From: BOKV01 sp049289295
GTDB taxonomy: Bacteria; Pseudomonadota; Alphaproteobacteria; Rhizobiales; Rhizobiaceae
Direction of reading: 5' to 3'
DNA length: 64,000 nt
Assembly: GCA_049289295.1 (NCBI GenBank)
Contig: JBATLL010000016.1
Span: forward strand, 97,783-161,782
The notes under the pieces were generated by a model, which was not told the origin of the DNA, did no database searches, and worked only from the letters and a program-made list of their open reading frames with translations. A program made the position numbers and the translations under genes. Positions 27,199 through 36,613 of the stretch are shown piece after piece; the stretch's first letter is position 1; each line of letters starts with the position of its first letter.

Positions 27199-28429
27199 CA
27201 TCGCGAACACAACCTACGACGTGGAACGGGTACGCGCGGATTTCCCGATTCTCGCGCGCGAAGTGCATGGCAAGCCGCTTGTCTATCTGGACAATGGCGC
27301 GTCGGCGCAAAAGCCGCGGGCAGTGCTCGACGCCATCCAGCACGCCTATTCGAACGAATATGCAAACGTCCATCGCGGCCTGCATTTCCTCTCCAACGCT
27401 GCAACGGACGCCTATGAAAAGGCGAGGGAAACCGTGCGCGCCTTTCTCAATGCCAACAAGGTGGAGGAAATCATCTTCACCAAGGGCGCCACACAGGCCA
27501 TCAACACGGTAGCCTATGGATGGGCCATGCAGGAACTGCGCGAGGGCGACGAAATCATCCTCACGCAGATGGAGCACCATTCCAACATCGTTCCCTGGCA
27601 CTTCCTGCGCGAGCGCATGGGCGTCAAACTGGTGTTCGTACCTGTCGAGGAAGATGGCTCGCTATCGCTTGAAAAGCTCCAAGGCGCACTCACCGCACGC
27701 ACTCGCCTGGTCGCAATCACCCACATGTCCAACGTGCTGGGCACGATCGTGCCGCTGAAAAAGGTCGTGGAAATCGCACATGCGCGCGGCATTCGCGTGC
27801 TTGCCGACGGCAGCCAGGGCGCGGTTCACCTGCCGGTGGATGTGCAGGACCTTGGTGTCGACTTCTATTGCATGACCGGTCACAAGCTCTATGGCCCGAC
27901 CGGCATCGGTGTCCTTTACGGCAAATATGACCTGCTCGCTTCCATGCGTCCCTTTGAGGGGGGAGGCGAGATGATACTCGACGTGTTCGAAGACGAGATA
28001 AGCTATGCCGAACCGCCCCACCGTTTCGAGGCTGGTACGCCGCCCATCGTGCAGGCAATCGGACTAGGAGCAGCACTCGAATACATGAACGCCATTGGCC
28101 GCGACGCGATCCTGGCGCATGAAAACGACCTGCGTGACTATGCCCATGAGCAATTGTCGAGGATCAATTCCCTGCGCATTTTCGGCACGACGCCCGACAA
28201 GGGTGCCATCGTATCATTTGAACTGCAGGGCATTCACGCGCATGATGTATCCATGGTGATCGATCGCGCCGGTGTGGCGGTTCGCGCCGGAACGCATTGC
28301 GCCCAGCCGCTGATGAAGCGGTACGGTGTGACATCCACCTGCCGCGCATCCTTTGGGATGTACAACACGCGCGGCGAAATCGATATTCTGGCTGAAGCGC
28401 TGGAAAAGGCGCGGAAATTCTTTGCGTGA
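27191..28429 (+). CDS. sufS: Cysteine desulfurase SufS
   Basis: Class II desulfurase that supplies sulfur to SufBCD, usually through SufE or SufU. It is 412 aa from the ATG at 27191, which overlaps the sufD stop by 8 bp. Group II hallmarks: YLDNGASAQKPRAV, PLP Lys232 in MTGHKLYGPTGIG, and catalytic Cys370 in RAGTHCAQPLM in a short loop. No sufE is in this operon, so it must be elsewhere or be replaced. Confidence 0.96.
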   Translation: MDDIANTTYDVERVRADFPILAREVHGKPLVYLDNGASAQKPRAVLDAIQHAYSNEYANVHRGLHFLSNAATDAYEKARETVRAFLNANKVEEIIFTKGATQAINTVAYGWAMQELREGDEIILTQMEHHSNIVPWHFLRERMGVKLVFVPVEEDGSLSLEKLQGALTARTRLVAITHMSNVLGTIVPLKKVVEIAHARGIRVLADGSQGAVHLPVDVQDLGVDFYCMTGHKLYGPTGIGVLYGKYDLLASMRPFEGGGEMILDVFEDEISYAEPPHRFEAGTPPIVQAIGLGAALEYMNAIGRDAILAHENDLRDYAHEQLSRINSLRIFGTTPDKGAIVSFELQGIHAHDVSMVIDRAGVAVRAGTHCAQPLMKRYGVTSTCRASFGMYNTRGEIDILAEALEKARKFFA

Positions 28430-28442
28430 CGGGAACGCGGAC

Positions 28443-28841
28443 ATGAACGACACCACTGTTGGCGAAGAAGAGATTGCAAGCCCCAATGCCGCAAAGATCG
28501 GCACGGGTGCCGAATCTGCCATTCCGGCGGAAGAGCTTGAGCGCCTGACCGGCGATATAATTGCTGCCCTCAAGACAGTGTACGATCCGGAAATCCCGGC
28601 CGACATCTACGAGCTTGGCCTGATCTACCGCATCGATATAGAGGATGATCGCTCGGTCAAGATCGACATGACGCTGACCGCACCCGGTTGCCCCGTGGCA
28701 GGTGAAATGCCGGGCTGGGTGCAGAATGCCGTCAGTTCCGTCGAAGGCATCATGGATGTGGAGGTCAACATGACATTCGACCCGCCATGGACACCGAACC
28801 GCATGAGCGAGGAAGCCCAGGTCGCGGTAGGCTGGTACTGA
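28443..28841 (+). CDS. sufT: SUF-associated DUF59/MIP18 Fe-S assembly protein
   Basis: 132-aa protein of the MIP18/DUF59 family, encoded in many suf operons and thought to help Fe-S maturation or carrier function. The core includes KTVYDPEIPADIYELGLIY and the conserved cysteine in LTAPGCPVAGEMPG. An acidic N-terminal extension of about 35 residues precedes the domain. The ATG is 13 bp after the sufS stop. The symbol is used in the sense of the DUF59-only SUF protein. Confidence 0.88.
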   Translation: MNDTTVGEEEIASPNAAKIGTGAESAIPAEELERLTGDIIAALKTVYDPEIPADIYELGLIYRIDIEDDRSVKIDMTLTAPGCPVAGEMPGWVQNAVSSVEGIMDVEVNMTFDPPWTPNRMSEEAQVAVGWY

Positions 28842-28844
28842 GCG

Positions 28845-29282
28845 ATGGCTGAACCAGGTTCCAGCACTGCACCGGCCTTGCGTCAGGTGCTGGAGACTTG
28901 CCTTTACGTCGAAGACATGGGCGTGGCGCGTCGCTTCTATGAACAGGTGCTCGGCCTGACGCCGCAGTTTTTCGATGAGCGCATTGCCTCCTATCGATTG
29001 GGATCAACCATGCTGCTGCTGTTCAGGGCTGGTGGAACCTTGCAGGCTGTGGAAACCCCGGCGGGCAAAATCCCGCCACATGATGGCAGAGGGCCAACAC
29101 ATTTTGCCCTGTCAATCCCGTCCGAAAGCCTGGACGCATGGCGCGAACATCTCGACCGGCACCATGTCCCCCTCGAATCAGAGGTCGCCTGGCGCAAGGA
29201 CGGTGCAATAAGCCTCTACTTCAGGGATCCGGATAAACACCTGGTGGAACTGGCAACGCCCGGACTGTGGGGTATCGAATAA
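28845..29282 (+). CDS. VOC-superfamily (glyoxalase/bleomycin resistance-like) protein
   Basis: 145-aa vicinal oxygen chelate protein of unknown substrate. The first beta-alpha-beta module is LETCLYVEDMGVARRFYEQVLGL. The likely metal ligands are Glu in VLETCLYV, His in GPTHFALSI and Glu in DKHLVELATPG. The ATG is 3 bp after the DUF59 stop, so it is co-transcribed inside the SUF operon, before sufA. The position is unusual and may only reflect hitch-hiking. Confidence 0.85.
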   Translation: MAEPGSSTAPALRQVLETCLYVEDMGVARRFYEQVLGLTPQFFDERIASYRLGSTMLLLFRAGGTLQAVETPAGKIPPHDGRGPTHFALSIPSESLDAWREHLDRHHVPLESEVAWRKDGAISLYFRDPDKHLVELATPGLWGIE

Positions 29283-29380
29283 GGATGGAACGAGCGGGCA
29301 GTCTTGCTATCTGACGCTTGATGCCCCATCTCTAATGCTTCAACCCGGCCTTTACCAGGGCATGATCGGAGAACGAGGAA

Positions 29381-29770
29381 ATGGCGAAATTCGAGGTCAT
29401 CACCGTTACGGACCGCGCTGTAGCCAGGGTTGGTGAAATCCTGGAAAATCATCCCGATGCGAGGGGCATCCGCCTCGGCGTCAAGAATGGTGGTTGTGCG
29501 GGAATGGAATACACGGTCGAACTGGTAAAGGAAGAAAAGCCCGGCGAAGACAGGGTGGAGACGCCCAGGGGCACGATTTTCGTTGCACCCCAGGCAGTGC
29601 TGTTCCTGCTCGGCACCCAGCTTGATTTCGAAGTGACGAAACTGCGCACCGGTTTCACCTTCAACAATCCGAACCAGACATCCGCCTGCGGCTGTGGCGA
29701 AAGCGTTGAGATCACACCAGCGCAGATGACTCCGGAAATGCTTCAGGAAAGATCCGGCCCGTCCGCCTGA
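29381..29770 (+). CDS. sufA: A-type Fe-S carrier protein SufA/IscA family
   Basis: Carries Fe-S clusters from the scaffold to apo-proteins. 129 aa with the three diagnostic cysteines Cys39 (KNGGCAGMEY), Cys103 and Cys105 (SACGCGES). Start ATG 29381 is preceded by GAACGAGGAA. It lies 98 bp after the VOC gene with no visible terminator, so it probably belongs to the operon. SufA and ErpA cannot be told apart by sequence inspection; context favours SufA. Confidence 0.92.
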   Translation: MAKFEVITVTDRAVARVGEILENHPDARGIRLGVKNGGCAGMEYTVELVKEEKPGEDRVETPRGTIFVAPQAVLFLLGTQLDFEVTKLRTGFTFNNPNQTSACGCGESVEITPAQMTPEMLQERSGPSA

Positions 29771-29796
29771 CGGCCAAAGCTGGGGAAACAAGTGCC

Positions 29797-30165
29797 ATGG
29801 CGCTGACGAAAGAATTTGCAGCCCATCTTGAAGACCTCTTCTCGGTATTGCCGGGTTCTTCGGTGCGGCGCATGTTCGGAGGCGCGGGCATTTTTCGCGA
29901 CGGGCTGATGTATGCGCTTTCGCTCGACGATGGCCGCATCGCATTGAAGGCGGATGAGGAAAACCTGCCCGCCTTTCTCTCCGAGGACATGGAGGAATGG
30001 ACCTATCCCTACAAGGGTGGGCAGAAATCCATGGGCTACTGGTACATGCCCGAACGTCTTGCCGACGAACCGGACGAACTTGAAAAATGGGCGCGCGCCT
30101 CTTTTGAAGCTGCCATGCGTGCAGATGCGCGCAAGCCGGCAAGCCAGCGCAAGTTGAAGCGCTGA
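29797..30165 (+). CDS. TfoX N-terminal domain protein
   Basis: 122 aa, made only of the TfoX_N domain (LPGSSVRRMFGGAGIFRDGLMYAL, then YWYMPERLADEPDELEKWARAS). Full-length TfoX/Sxy regulates competence in gammaproteobacteria; stand-alone N-terminal proteins in alphaproteobacteria have no known function. Its stop abuts the stop of the opposite sulfotransferase (TGATCA at 30163-30168, zero gap). Confidence 0.85.
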   Translation: MALTKEFAAHLEDLFSVLPGSSVRRMFGGAGIFRDGLMYALSLDDGRIALKADEENLPAFLSEDMEEWTYPYKGGQKSMGYWYMPERLADEPDELEKWARASFEAAMRADARKPASQRKLKR

Positions 30166-31038
30166 TCACAGGCCGTCTTCGGCTTCCAGCACAATGCCAT
30201 GGTGGCGCTCCAGCCGGTCCAGATCGTCCCTGAACAGGCTGCGCAGATAGGCAAGATCATCTGCAGACGGCTTTGGTGTTTCCAGCTTCGCATGAGAAAA
30301 GACGGTGGCCATCGGCGGGTGCGCGTGGAAGCGCTCGACTGACAGGAAATCGCATATCCGGTCGAGTGTCGCGCACTGGTGGCGTTCCAGGTCCTTGTGC
30401 CGGATGATCAGAAGCTGTTCGCGCCGAAACAGGCTTAGGACGCGGTCAAGCTGTGCAGCATAGAAGCCGCGTTCGATGTAACTGAAGTATCGCAAAGCGT
30501 CGCCTGGCACTGATTCAGCGGCCATGCGCGCGCGCCCGGTGCGGATGGCCTCGCCAAAGGGCAGGGTGTCGGTACCGCGCAGCCATTCCATGCGCCATTG
30601 GGAATAGGCGCGCGCGACGGGATCGCGCAGGCTGATTATCAGCTTCATGTCCGGATTGTAGGCGGCAATGCGCTCGAGTGCATTAGGCCAGAACAGGTAG
30701 ATCGGCGTGGCTTCGCCGTACAGCCTGTCAGGCAGGCTTTCCCTGAGCCGGTCATGGTAGGCCTGCTCATGGCCGGGCACGCTCCAGTCCAGCGCCTCAT
30801 TGTCGAAGTGATGGAGTTCCTTGCAGCCGGGCAGGGCGAGGCTATCGTGCAGGGACAGGAAATGGTGGAGCGCGGTCGTACCGCATTTCTGCGCTCCGGC
30901 AATCAGGAACGAAACCCTGCGATCGCCATCCGGCGCACTGAAAATATCCTGATTTTCCCCAGCCCAAGCCAAGTTTCGATCTGCTCCCCGCGCTGTGGTG
31001 GAAACTAACGGAATATCCGCCCTGGTCCATTCCCTCAT
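30166..31038 (-). CDS. Sulfotransferase family protein
   Basis: About 290 aa. Transfers sulfate from PAPS to an unknown acceptor, by family. The 5'-phosphosulfate-binding loop is FLIAGAQKCGTTALHHFL (about 44-61). The 3'-phosphate-binding region includes KLIISLRDPVARAYSQW, the usual RDP...SxW motif. A conserved His/Asp-rich stretch LHHFDNEALDW follows the first loop. The start is uncertain: ATG at 31038 has no ribosome binding site and lies just behind the glnA terminator, while a downstream in-frame TTG near 30973 has a purine-rich GGGGAG upstream. Acceptors of bacterial members include Nod factors, lipids and polysaccharides; none is indicated here. Confidence 0.85.
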   Translation of the reverse strand: MREWTRADIPLVSTTARGADRNLAWAGENQDIFSAPDGDRRVSFLIAGAQKCGTTALHHFLSLHDSLALPGCKELHHFDNEALDWSVPGHEQAYHDRLRESLPDRLYGEATPIYLFWPNALERIAAYNPDMKLIISLRDPVARAYSQWRMEWLRGTDTLPFGEAIRTGRARMAAESVPGDALRYFSYIERGFYAAQLDRVLSLFRREQLLIIRHKDLERHQCATLDRICDFLSVERFHAHPPMATVFSHAKLETPKPSADDLAYLRSLFRDDLDRLERHHGIVLEAEDGL

Positions 31039-31050
31039 CTGTGGGGGCAA

Positions 31051-31083
31051 AAACAAAAAAACCCCGATGTTTCCACCGGGGTT
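31051..31083 (-). terminator. Rho-independent terminator of glnA
   Basis: On the minus strand AACCCCG (31083-31077 side) pairs with CGGGGTT (31066-31060) around a short loop, followed by a run of seven T. It lies 21 bp past the glnA stop and separates glnA from the sulfotransferase. Confidence 0.88.
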
Positions 31084-31104
31084 CTTGCTGGCATCTGGCC
31101 TGGA

Positions 31105-32514
31105 TCAGACCGAGTAGTACATGTCGAACTCGATTGGATGCGGGGTCATTTCATAGCGCATGACCTCTTCCATCTTCAGCTCGATATAGCTGTCGATCTG
31201 GTCCTTGTCGAAGACACCGCCTTCGAGCAGGAACTTGTGATCGGCTGCAAGGCTGTTGAGCGCTTCGCGTAGCGAGCCGCAAACTGTCGGGATCTTCTTC
31301 AGTTCCTTTGGTGGCAGGTCGTACAGGTCCTTGTCCATGGCAGCGCCTGGATGGATCTTGTTCTTGATGCCATCGAGGCCGGCCATCAGCATGGCCGCGA
31401 AGCCCAGATACGGGTTCTGCGTCGGATCAGGGAAGCGAACTTCCACGCGCTTCGACTTCGGCGAGGAACCGAATGGAATGCGGCACGACGCCGAACGGTT
31501 GCGGGCCGAATAGGCCAGCAGCACTGGCGCTTCATAGCCTGGAACCAGACGCTTGTAGGAGTTGGTCGACGGGTTGGTGAAGGCGTTGAGCGCCTTGGCA
31601 TGCTTGATGATGCCGCCAATATAGTAGAGGCAGTTCTCTGACAGACCGGCATATTCATTGCCCGCGAAGGTTGGCTTGCCATCCTTCCAGATCGACATGT
31701 GAACATGCATGCCCGTGCCATTGTCGCCGAAAATCGGCTTCGGCATGAAGGTGGCCGTCTTGCCATAGGCATGGGCGACCTGGTGAACGGCATACTTGTA
31801 GATCTGCATCTTGTCGGCGTTGCGCACCATCGTGTCGAACTTGATGCCCAGCTCATGCTGTGCTGCAGCAACTTCGTGGTGATGCTTTTCGACGGTGACG
31901 CCCATTTCGGTCAGAACCGAGAGCATTTCGCCGCGATAATCCTGGCCCGAATCGATTGGCGGGACCGGGAAGTAGCCACCCTTGGTGCGTGGGCGGTGGC
32001 CCATGTTGCCACCTTCATATTCGGTGTCCATGTTGGACGGCAGTTCCGAACAGTCGATCTTGAAGCCGGTATTGTAGGGATCGGACGCGAAGCGCACATC
32101 GTCGAACACGAAGAATTCGGCTTCCGGTCCGACAAACACGGTGTCGCCGATGCCGGACGCCTTGAGATAGGCTTCTGCCTTCTTGGCGGTGCCGCGCGGG
32201 TCGCGATTGTAGGATTCGCCGGAGACCGGGTCGAGAATGTCGCAGAAGATCGCCATGGTCGACTGGGCGAAGAACGGATCGACATGCGCCGTTTCCGGGT
32301 CGAGCATCAGGGTCATGTCCGACTCGTTGATGGCCTTCCAGCCCGCAATCGAGGAACCGTCGAACATCACGCCTTCGGCAAACATGTCCTCGTCCACCAT
32401 GGACGAGTCCATCGTCACATGCTGCATCTTGCCGCGCGGATCGGTGAACCGCAGATCAACGAACTTGATGTCTTCGTCCTTCAGTCTCTTCAAGATGGTG
32501 CTTGCCGTAGTCAT
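31105..32514 (-). CDS. glnA: Glutamine synthetase type I
   Basis: Makes glutamine from glutamate, ammonia and ATP; the central nitrogen assimilation enzyme. 469 aa, typical of GSI-beta. Signatures: MFDGSSIAGWKAI near residue 51, the ATP-binding run KTATFMPKPIFGDNGTGMH, and adenylylation site Tyr398 in KDLYDLPPKEL. The presence of that tyrosine implies control by GlnE. The ribosome binding site AGGAAGGAAAG precedes the ATG. It is downstream of glnB in the same direction with 84 bp between them, so it can be expressed from the sigma-54 promoter of glnB. Confidence 0.98.
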   Translation of the reverse strand: MTTASTILKRLKDEDIKFVDLRFTDPRGKMQHVTMDSSMVDEDMFAEGVMFDGSSIAGWKAINESDMTLMLDPETAHVDPFFAQSTMAIFCDILDPVSGESYNRDPRGTAKKAEAYLKASGIGDTVFVGPEAEFFVFDDVRFASDPYNTGFKIDCSELPSNMDTEYEGGNMGHRPRTKGGYFPVPPIDSGQDYRGEMLSVLTEMGVTVEKHHHEVAAAQHELGIKFDTMVRNADKMQIYKYAVHQVAHAYGKTATFMPKPIFGDNGTGMHVHMSIWKDGKPTFAGNEYAGLSENCLYYIGGIIKHAKALNAFTNPSTNSYKRLVPGYEAPVLLAYSARNRSASCRIPFGSSPKSKRVEVRFPDPTQNPYLGFAAMLMAGLDGIKNKIHPGAAMDKDLYDLPPKELKKIPTVCGSLREALNSLAADHKFLLEGGVFDKDQIDSYIELKMEEVMRYEMTPHPIEFDMYYSV

Positions 32515-32552
32515 GACTTTCCTTCCTGTAGCAAGTTTGCCGCAAGACCCGC

Positions 32553-32580
32553 GGAAGTGTCCGCTGGACGGCTTCCGTGA
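32553..32580 (-). other. Stem-loop in the glnB-glnA spacer
   Basis: Two nested inverted repeats: CGGAAG (32554-32559) with CTTCCG (32574-32579), and GTCC (32561-32564) with GGAC (32568-32571). The RNA can form a stable hairpin with no U-tract, so it is more likely a processing or attenuation element than a terminator. It may set the ratio of glnB to glnA mRNA. Confidence 0.5.
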
Positions 32581-32598
32581 ACCTTGCGAAATGAAAAT

Positions 32599-32937
32599 TC
32601 AGATTGCTTCCACGCCGGTTTCACCGGTGCGGATGCGGATGACTTCCTCGACGGTGGAAACGAAAATCTTTCCATCGCCAATTCTTCCGGTTTGGGCGGC
32701 ATTGCGAATGGCATCGACTGCCGCCTGGACGTTTTCGTCCGCCAGAACGAGTTCGACCTTCACCTTGGGCAGGAAGTCGACGACATATTCAGCACCACGA
32801 TAAAGTTCCGTGTGTCCCTTCTGCCGACCGAAGCCCTTCGCCTCGATGACGGTAATGCCCTGCAGGCCAACTTCCTGCAATGCCTCTTTCACTTCATCCA
32901 GCTTAAATGGCTTGATGATCGCCTCGATTTTTTTCAT
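32599..32937 (-). CDS. glnB: Nitrogen regulatory protein PII
   Basis: Trimeric sensor of 2-oxoglutarate, ATP/ADP and, through uridylylation, glutamine; controls GlnE/GlnA and NtrB/NtrC. 112 aa from the ATG at 32937 (MKKIEAIIKPFKLDEV). Uridylylation site Tyr51 lies in the T-loop ELYRGAEYVVDFLPKVK. The C-terminal signature GRIGDGKIFVSTVEE is present. Linkage to glnA favours GlnB over GlnK, which normally pairs with amtB. A sigma-54 promoter and NtrC-like sites lie upstream. Confidence 0.97.
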   Translation of the reverse strand: MKKIEAIIKPFKLDEVKEALQEVGLQGITVIEAKGFGRQKGHTELYRGAEYVVDFLPKVKVELVLADENVQAAVDAIRNAAQTGRIGDGKIFVSTVEEVIRIRTGETGVEAI

Positions 32938-32993
32938 GTCTGGTCCCGTTGCTTGATCGAATATGGATCCGCTTCGTACGCGCGGTACCAGAA

Positions 32994-33008
32994 GCATGAA
33001 CCGTGCCA
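32994..33008 (-). promoter_or_regulatory. Sigma-54 (RpoN) promoter of glnB-glnA
   Basis: On the minus strand TGGCAC (33008-33003), 5 bp, then ATGC (32997-32994). This keeps the invariant GG-N10-GC spacing of -24/-12 promoters and differs from consensus TGGCAC-N5-TTGC at one base. The predicted start of transcription is about 12 bp further, near 32982, leaving a leader of about 45 nt before the glnB ATG at 32937. Confidence 0.8.
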
Positions 33009-33102
33009 ACTTCACGCAGCCACGAAAAAATCCTCAACAGGCGGGTTTTTCGGGGATCAGGCGCGCCCTGGTCGGGCACAAACCGGTCCCTGCAACTGGC
33101 GA

Positions 33103-33139
33103 AGCACAATTCTTGCGCAGCCTGCACAAATATTGGGCA
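33103..33139. promoter_or_regulatory. Two candidate NtrC-binding palindromes upstream of glnB
   Basis: Two imperfect 17-bp palindromes resembling the NtrC site TGCACC-N5-GGTGCA: AGCACA-N5-TGCGCA at 33103-33119 and TGCACA-N5-TGGGCA at 33123-33139. Their centres are 20 bp apart, two helical turns, and lie about 130-150 bp upstream of the predicted sigma-54 start, the usual enhancer distance. Each half-site has one or two mismatches. Confidence 0.55.
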
Positions 33140-33215
33140 ATGGAAGGGGTGCTGACTGGCGCGGAATTAACCACCCGCCTCAACCGTATTGCTCAACCTT
33201 AACGCCGGGTATTTG

Positions 33216-33244
33216 ATGCAAAACTTCTTCTTGTTTCGTATAAA
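33216..33244 (+). promoter_or_regulatory. Possible promoter of the 50-aa ORF
   Basis: A good -10 hexamer TATAAA (33239-33244) with a weak -35 (ATGCAA, 33216-33221) 17 bp upstream, about 49 bp before the small ORF's ATG. The -35 is poor, so this is tentative. Confidence 0.3.
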
Positions 33245-33292
33245 AACCGCGGACGGACTTTGAGGGTGGGTTAACTGTGGAAGGTTGACCCA

Positions 33293-33445
33293 ATGCAATT
33301 CATAGTGATGCTGGCAGTCCTGATTTCGGGCTTGGCATATCTTGGGTACCTGCCGGAAGGCGCAATGGTAGCCCACATGCCTTTGCCTGTGGTCCTTGGC
33401 GGACTTATCACGATTGGAATGATCTACGTTCTGGCGAAAGCCTGA
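33293..33445 (+). CDS. Small two-helix membrane protein, 50 aa
   Basis: Not recognised. ATG at 33293 has GGAAGG about 9 nt upstream and the frame ends with TGA at 33443-33445. The product begins MQFIVMLAVLISGLAYLGYL (first membrane helix), has a short loop with Pro-Glu and His, then a second helix (about 31-47, LPVVLGGLITIGMIYVLA). Composition is that of a real membrane protein. It lies alone between glnB (divergent) and the helicase (convergent). A GGCATGTT-GA-AACATGCC hairpin (33468-33486) follows, without a T-run. Confidence 0.6.
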   Translation: MQFIVMLAVLISGLAYLGYLPEGAMVAHMPLPVVLGGLITIGMIYVLAKA

Positions 33446-33515
33446 AGATACGCGTCCCGGTAATTCCGGCATGTTGAAACATGCCTGAATGTTGGGGCCA
33501 GGGGCGCGTTATCTC

Positions 33516-35006
<1,491 letters not shown>

Positions 35007-35195
35007 CTATAAAGGATTCTTTCTTTGATTGCGCCGATTGTGCGGGCGCATTTCAACAGCATGCCCTTCGGCCCGCGATGGTCACTTGAGTGGCGTCGCG
35101 GAATTACAGTGGCGATATTGGATGCTGACGCCAAAGTCAACCTCGCTGCGGGTGGGCATGGTGCCACAGCAGAGCACCTGCACGGCGTGTGCGGC

Positions 35196-35228
35196 ACAAA
35201 AAGGCCCGCCAGTTGCATGGCGGGCCTT
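35196..35228 (-). terminator. Rho-independent terminator of the SQR-like gene
   Basis: Perfect 10-bp stem AAGGCCCGCC (35201-35210) / GGCGGGCCTT (35219-35228) with an 8-nt loop. On the minus strand it is followed by TTTTTGTG. It lies 30 bp past the stop of the flavoprotein gene. Confidence 0.92.
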
Positions 35229-35257
35229 CGTGCCTGAAGTCATTGATGCGACGCCGA

Positions 35258-36544
35258 TCAGACGTCGGTCTTCACCTTCTTCAGCTTGTTGATGCCGACA
35301 AGCTGCAGGAATGTCTTTTCGTAAAGCGTCTCCGACGTGCCGCGGCGCAGCTTGCGAATGAAGTACTTCTCGAAGGCGATCTTGGCTGCATGCACCCACT
35401 TGCCCTTCGAAGCCCAGTTCACGTTGCGCGGCGGAATCTGCGGCTGTGCCACGAAGGCAACGCCTGAATCGCCGAAATCCGCAAGACAGACCGCATTCCA
35501 TGTGCCCTGGCTCCTGGGCTCATTGCCGTGAATGAGTGCCGCGATGTTCTGCGCGGTGGCCGTGACCATGGATTCGATCATGAACCCGGTTTTCGGTACG
35601 CCGCACGGAACCGGCGTCGGACCCATCGGCGGAATGGCAACGCATACGCCGACCGCGAAGACATTGTTGTACTTCGGATTGCGCTGGTGCTGGTCCACGA
35701 TGGTGAAGCCACGCGGGTTGGCAAGGCCTTCAATCCCCGATACCGCGCCAATGCCCCGGAAGGCAGGCAGCATCATTGCGAACTTGAAGGGCAGTTCCTT
35801 TTCGGCTGCCACGGTGCCGTCATCGGCAATCTGCTCGACATGCATCTTGCCGTCCTCGACCTTCTTGACCTTGGTCGAGGTCATCCACTTGATGTGGTGC
35901 TCGCGCATCTCGGATTCGAGCAGGCCCTTCGTGTCACCGACACCATCCAGACCCAGATGTCCGATATAGGGTTCCGACGTGACGAAGGTCATCGGCACCT
36001 TGTCGCGGATCTTGCGCCGGCGCAGTTCGGTATCGAGGATGAAGGTGAATTCGTAGGCCGGGCCGAAACACGACGCGCCCTGTACGGCACCCACGATGAT
36101 CGGGCCGGGATTCTTGCAGAACTCCTCGAAGGCAGCTTTCGCCTTTTCCGCATGATCGACATGACAGATGGACTGGGTGAAGCCTTCCGGCCCAAGTCCC
36201 TCGATCTCGTCGAATGCCAGATCGGGACCGGTCGCAATGACGAGATAGTCATAGGAAACGCTCGAGCCGTCTTCCAGATCGATGACGTTCTTTTCCGGAT
36301 GCAGCTTCTTTGCCGCCACCGGCTTGAAATCGATGTTGCGCTTTGCCAGTGGCTTGGAAAGATCGACAGAAATGTCCTCGCGCTCACGCCAGCCAACCGC
36401 AATCCATGGATTTGAAGGGACAAAATGATATTTCGGGTCCTTTGTGACCACTGTAATCTTGTGGTCGGTGCCCAGATGATCCCGCAATTCATAGGCCATG
36501 ATGGAGCCGCCAAGGCCTGCTCCCAGAACGACGATATGTGCCAT
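35258..36544 (-). CDS. Sulfide:quinone oxidoreductase-like FAD flavoprotein
   Basis: 428 aa. Predicted membrane-associated flavoprotein that oxidises sulfide or a related donor and reduces quinone. The N-terminal FAD motif is IVVLGAGLGGSIMAYEL, and the second dinucleotide-fold motif is VIATGPDLAFDEIEG. Cys127 (QSICHVDHAEK) and Cys159 (VQGASCFGP) occupy exactly the numbers of two redox cysteines of Rhodobacter SQR. The third candidate, Cys314 in PVPCGVPKTGFM, is earlier than usual. Start ATG 36544 has GGAGGAA upstream. It is a single-gene unit with its own terminator. It could belong to one of the less studied SQR types rather than being a sulfide detoxifier. Confidence 0.82.
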   Translation of the reverse strand: MAHIVVLGAGLGGSIMAYELRDHLGTDHKITVVTKDPKYHFVPSNPWIAVGWREREDISVDLSKPLAKRNIDFKPVAAKKLHPEKNVIDLEDGSSVSYDYLVIATGPDLAFDEIEGLGPEGFTQSICHVDHAEKAKAAFEEFCKNPGPIIVGAVQGASCFGPAYEFTFILDTELRRRKIRDKVPMTFVTSEPYIGHLGLDGVGDTKGLLESEMREHHIKWMTSTKVKKVEDGKMHVEQIADDGTVAAEKELPFKFAMMLPAFRGIGAVSGIEGLANPRGFTIVDQHQRNPKYNNVFAVGVCVAIPPMGPTPVPCGVPKTGFMIESMVTATAQNIAALIHGNEPRSQGTWNAVCLADFGDSGVAFVAQPQIPPRNVNWASKGKWVHAAKIAFEKYFIRKLRRGTSETLYEKTFLQLVGINKLKKVKTDV

Positions 36545-36613
36545 TTGAATTCCTCCACTGTCTCTGCCACTAGTGGAAGAGCATAGCATGTATGCGCATT
36601 TCGGAATATATCA

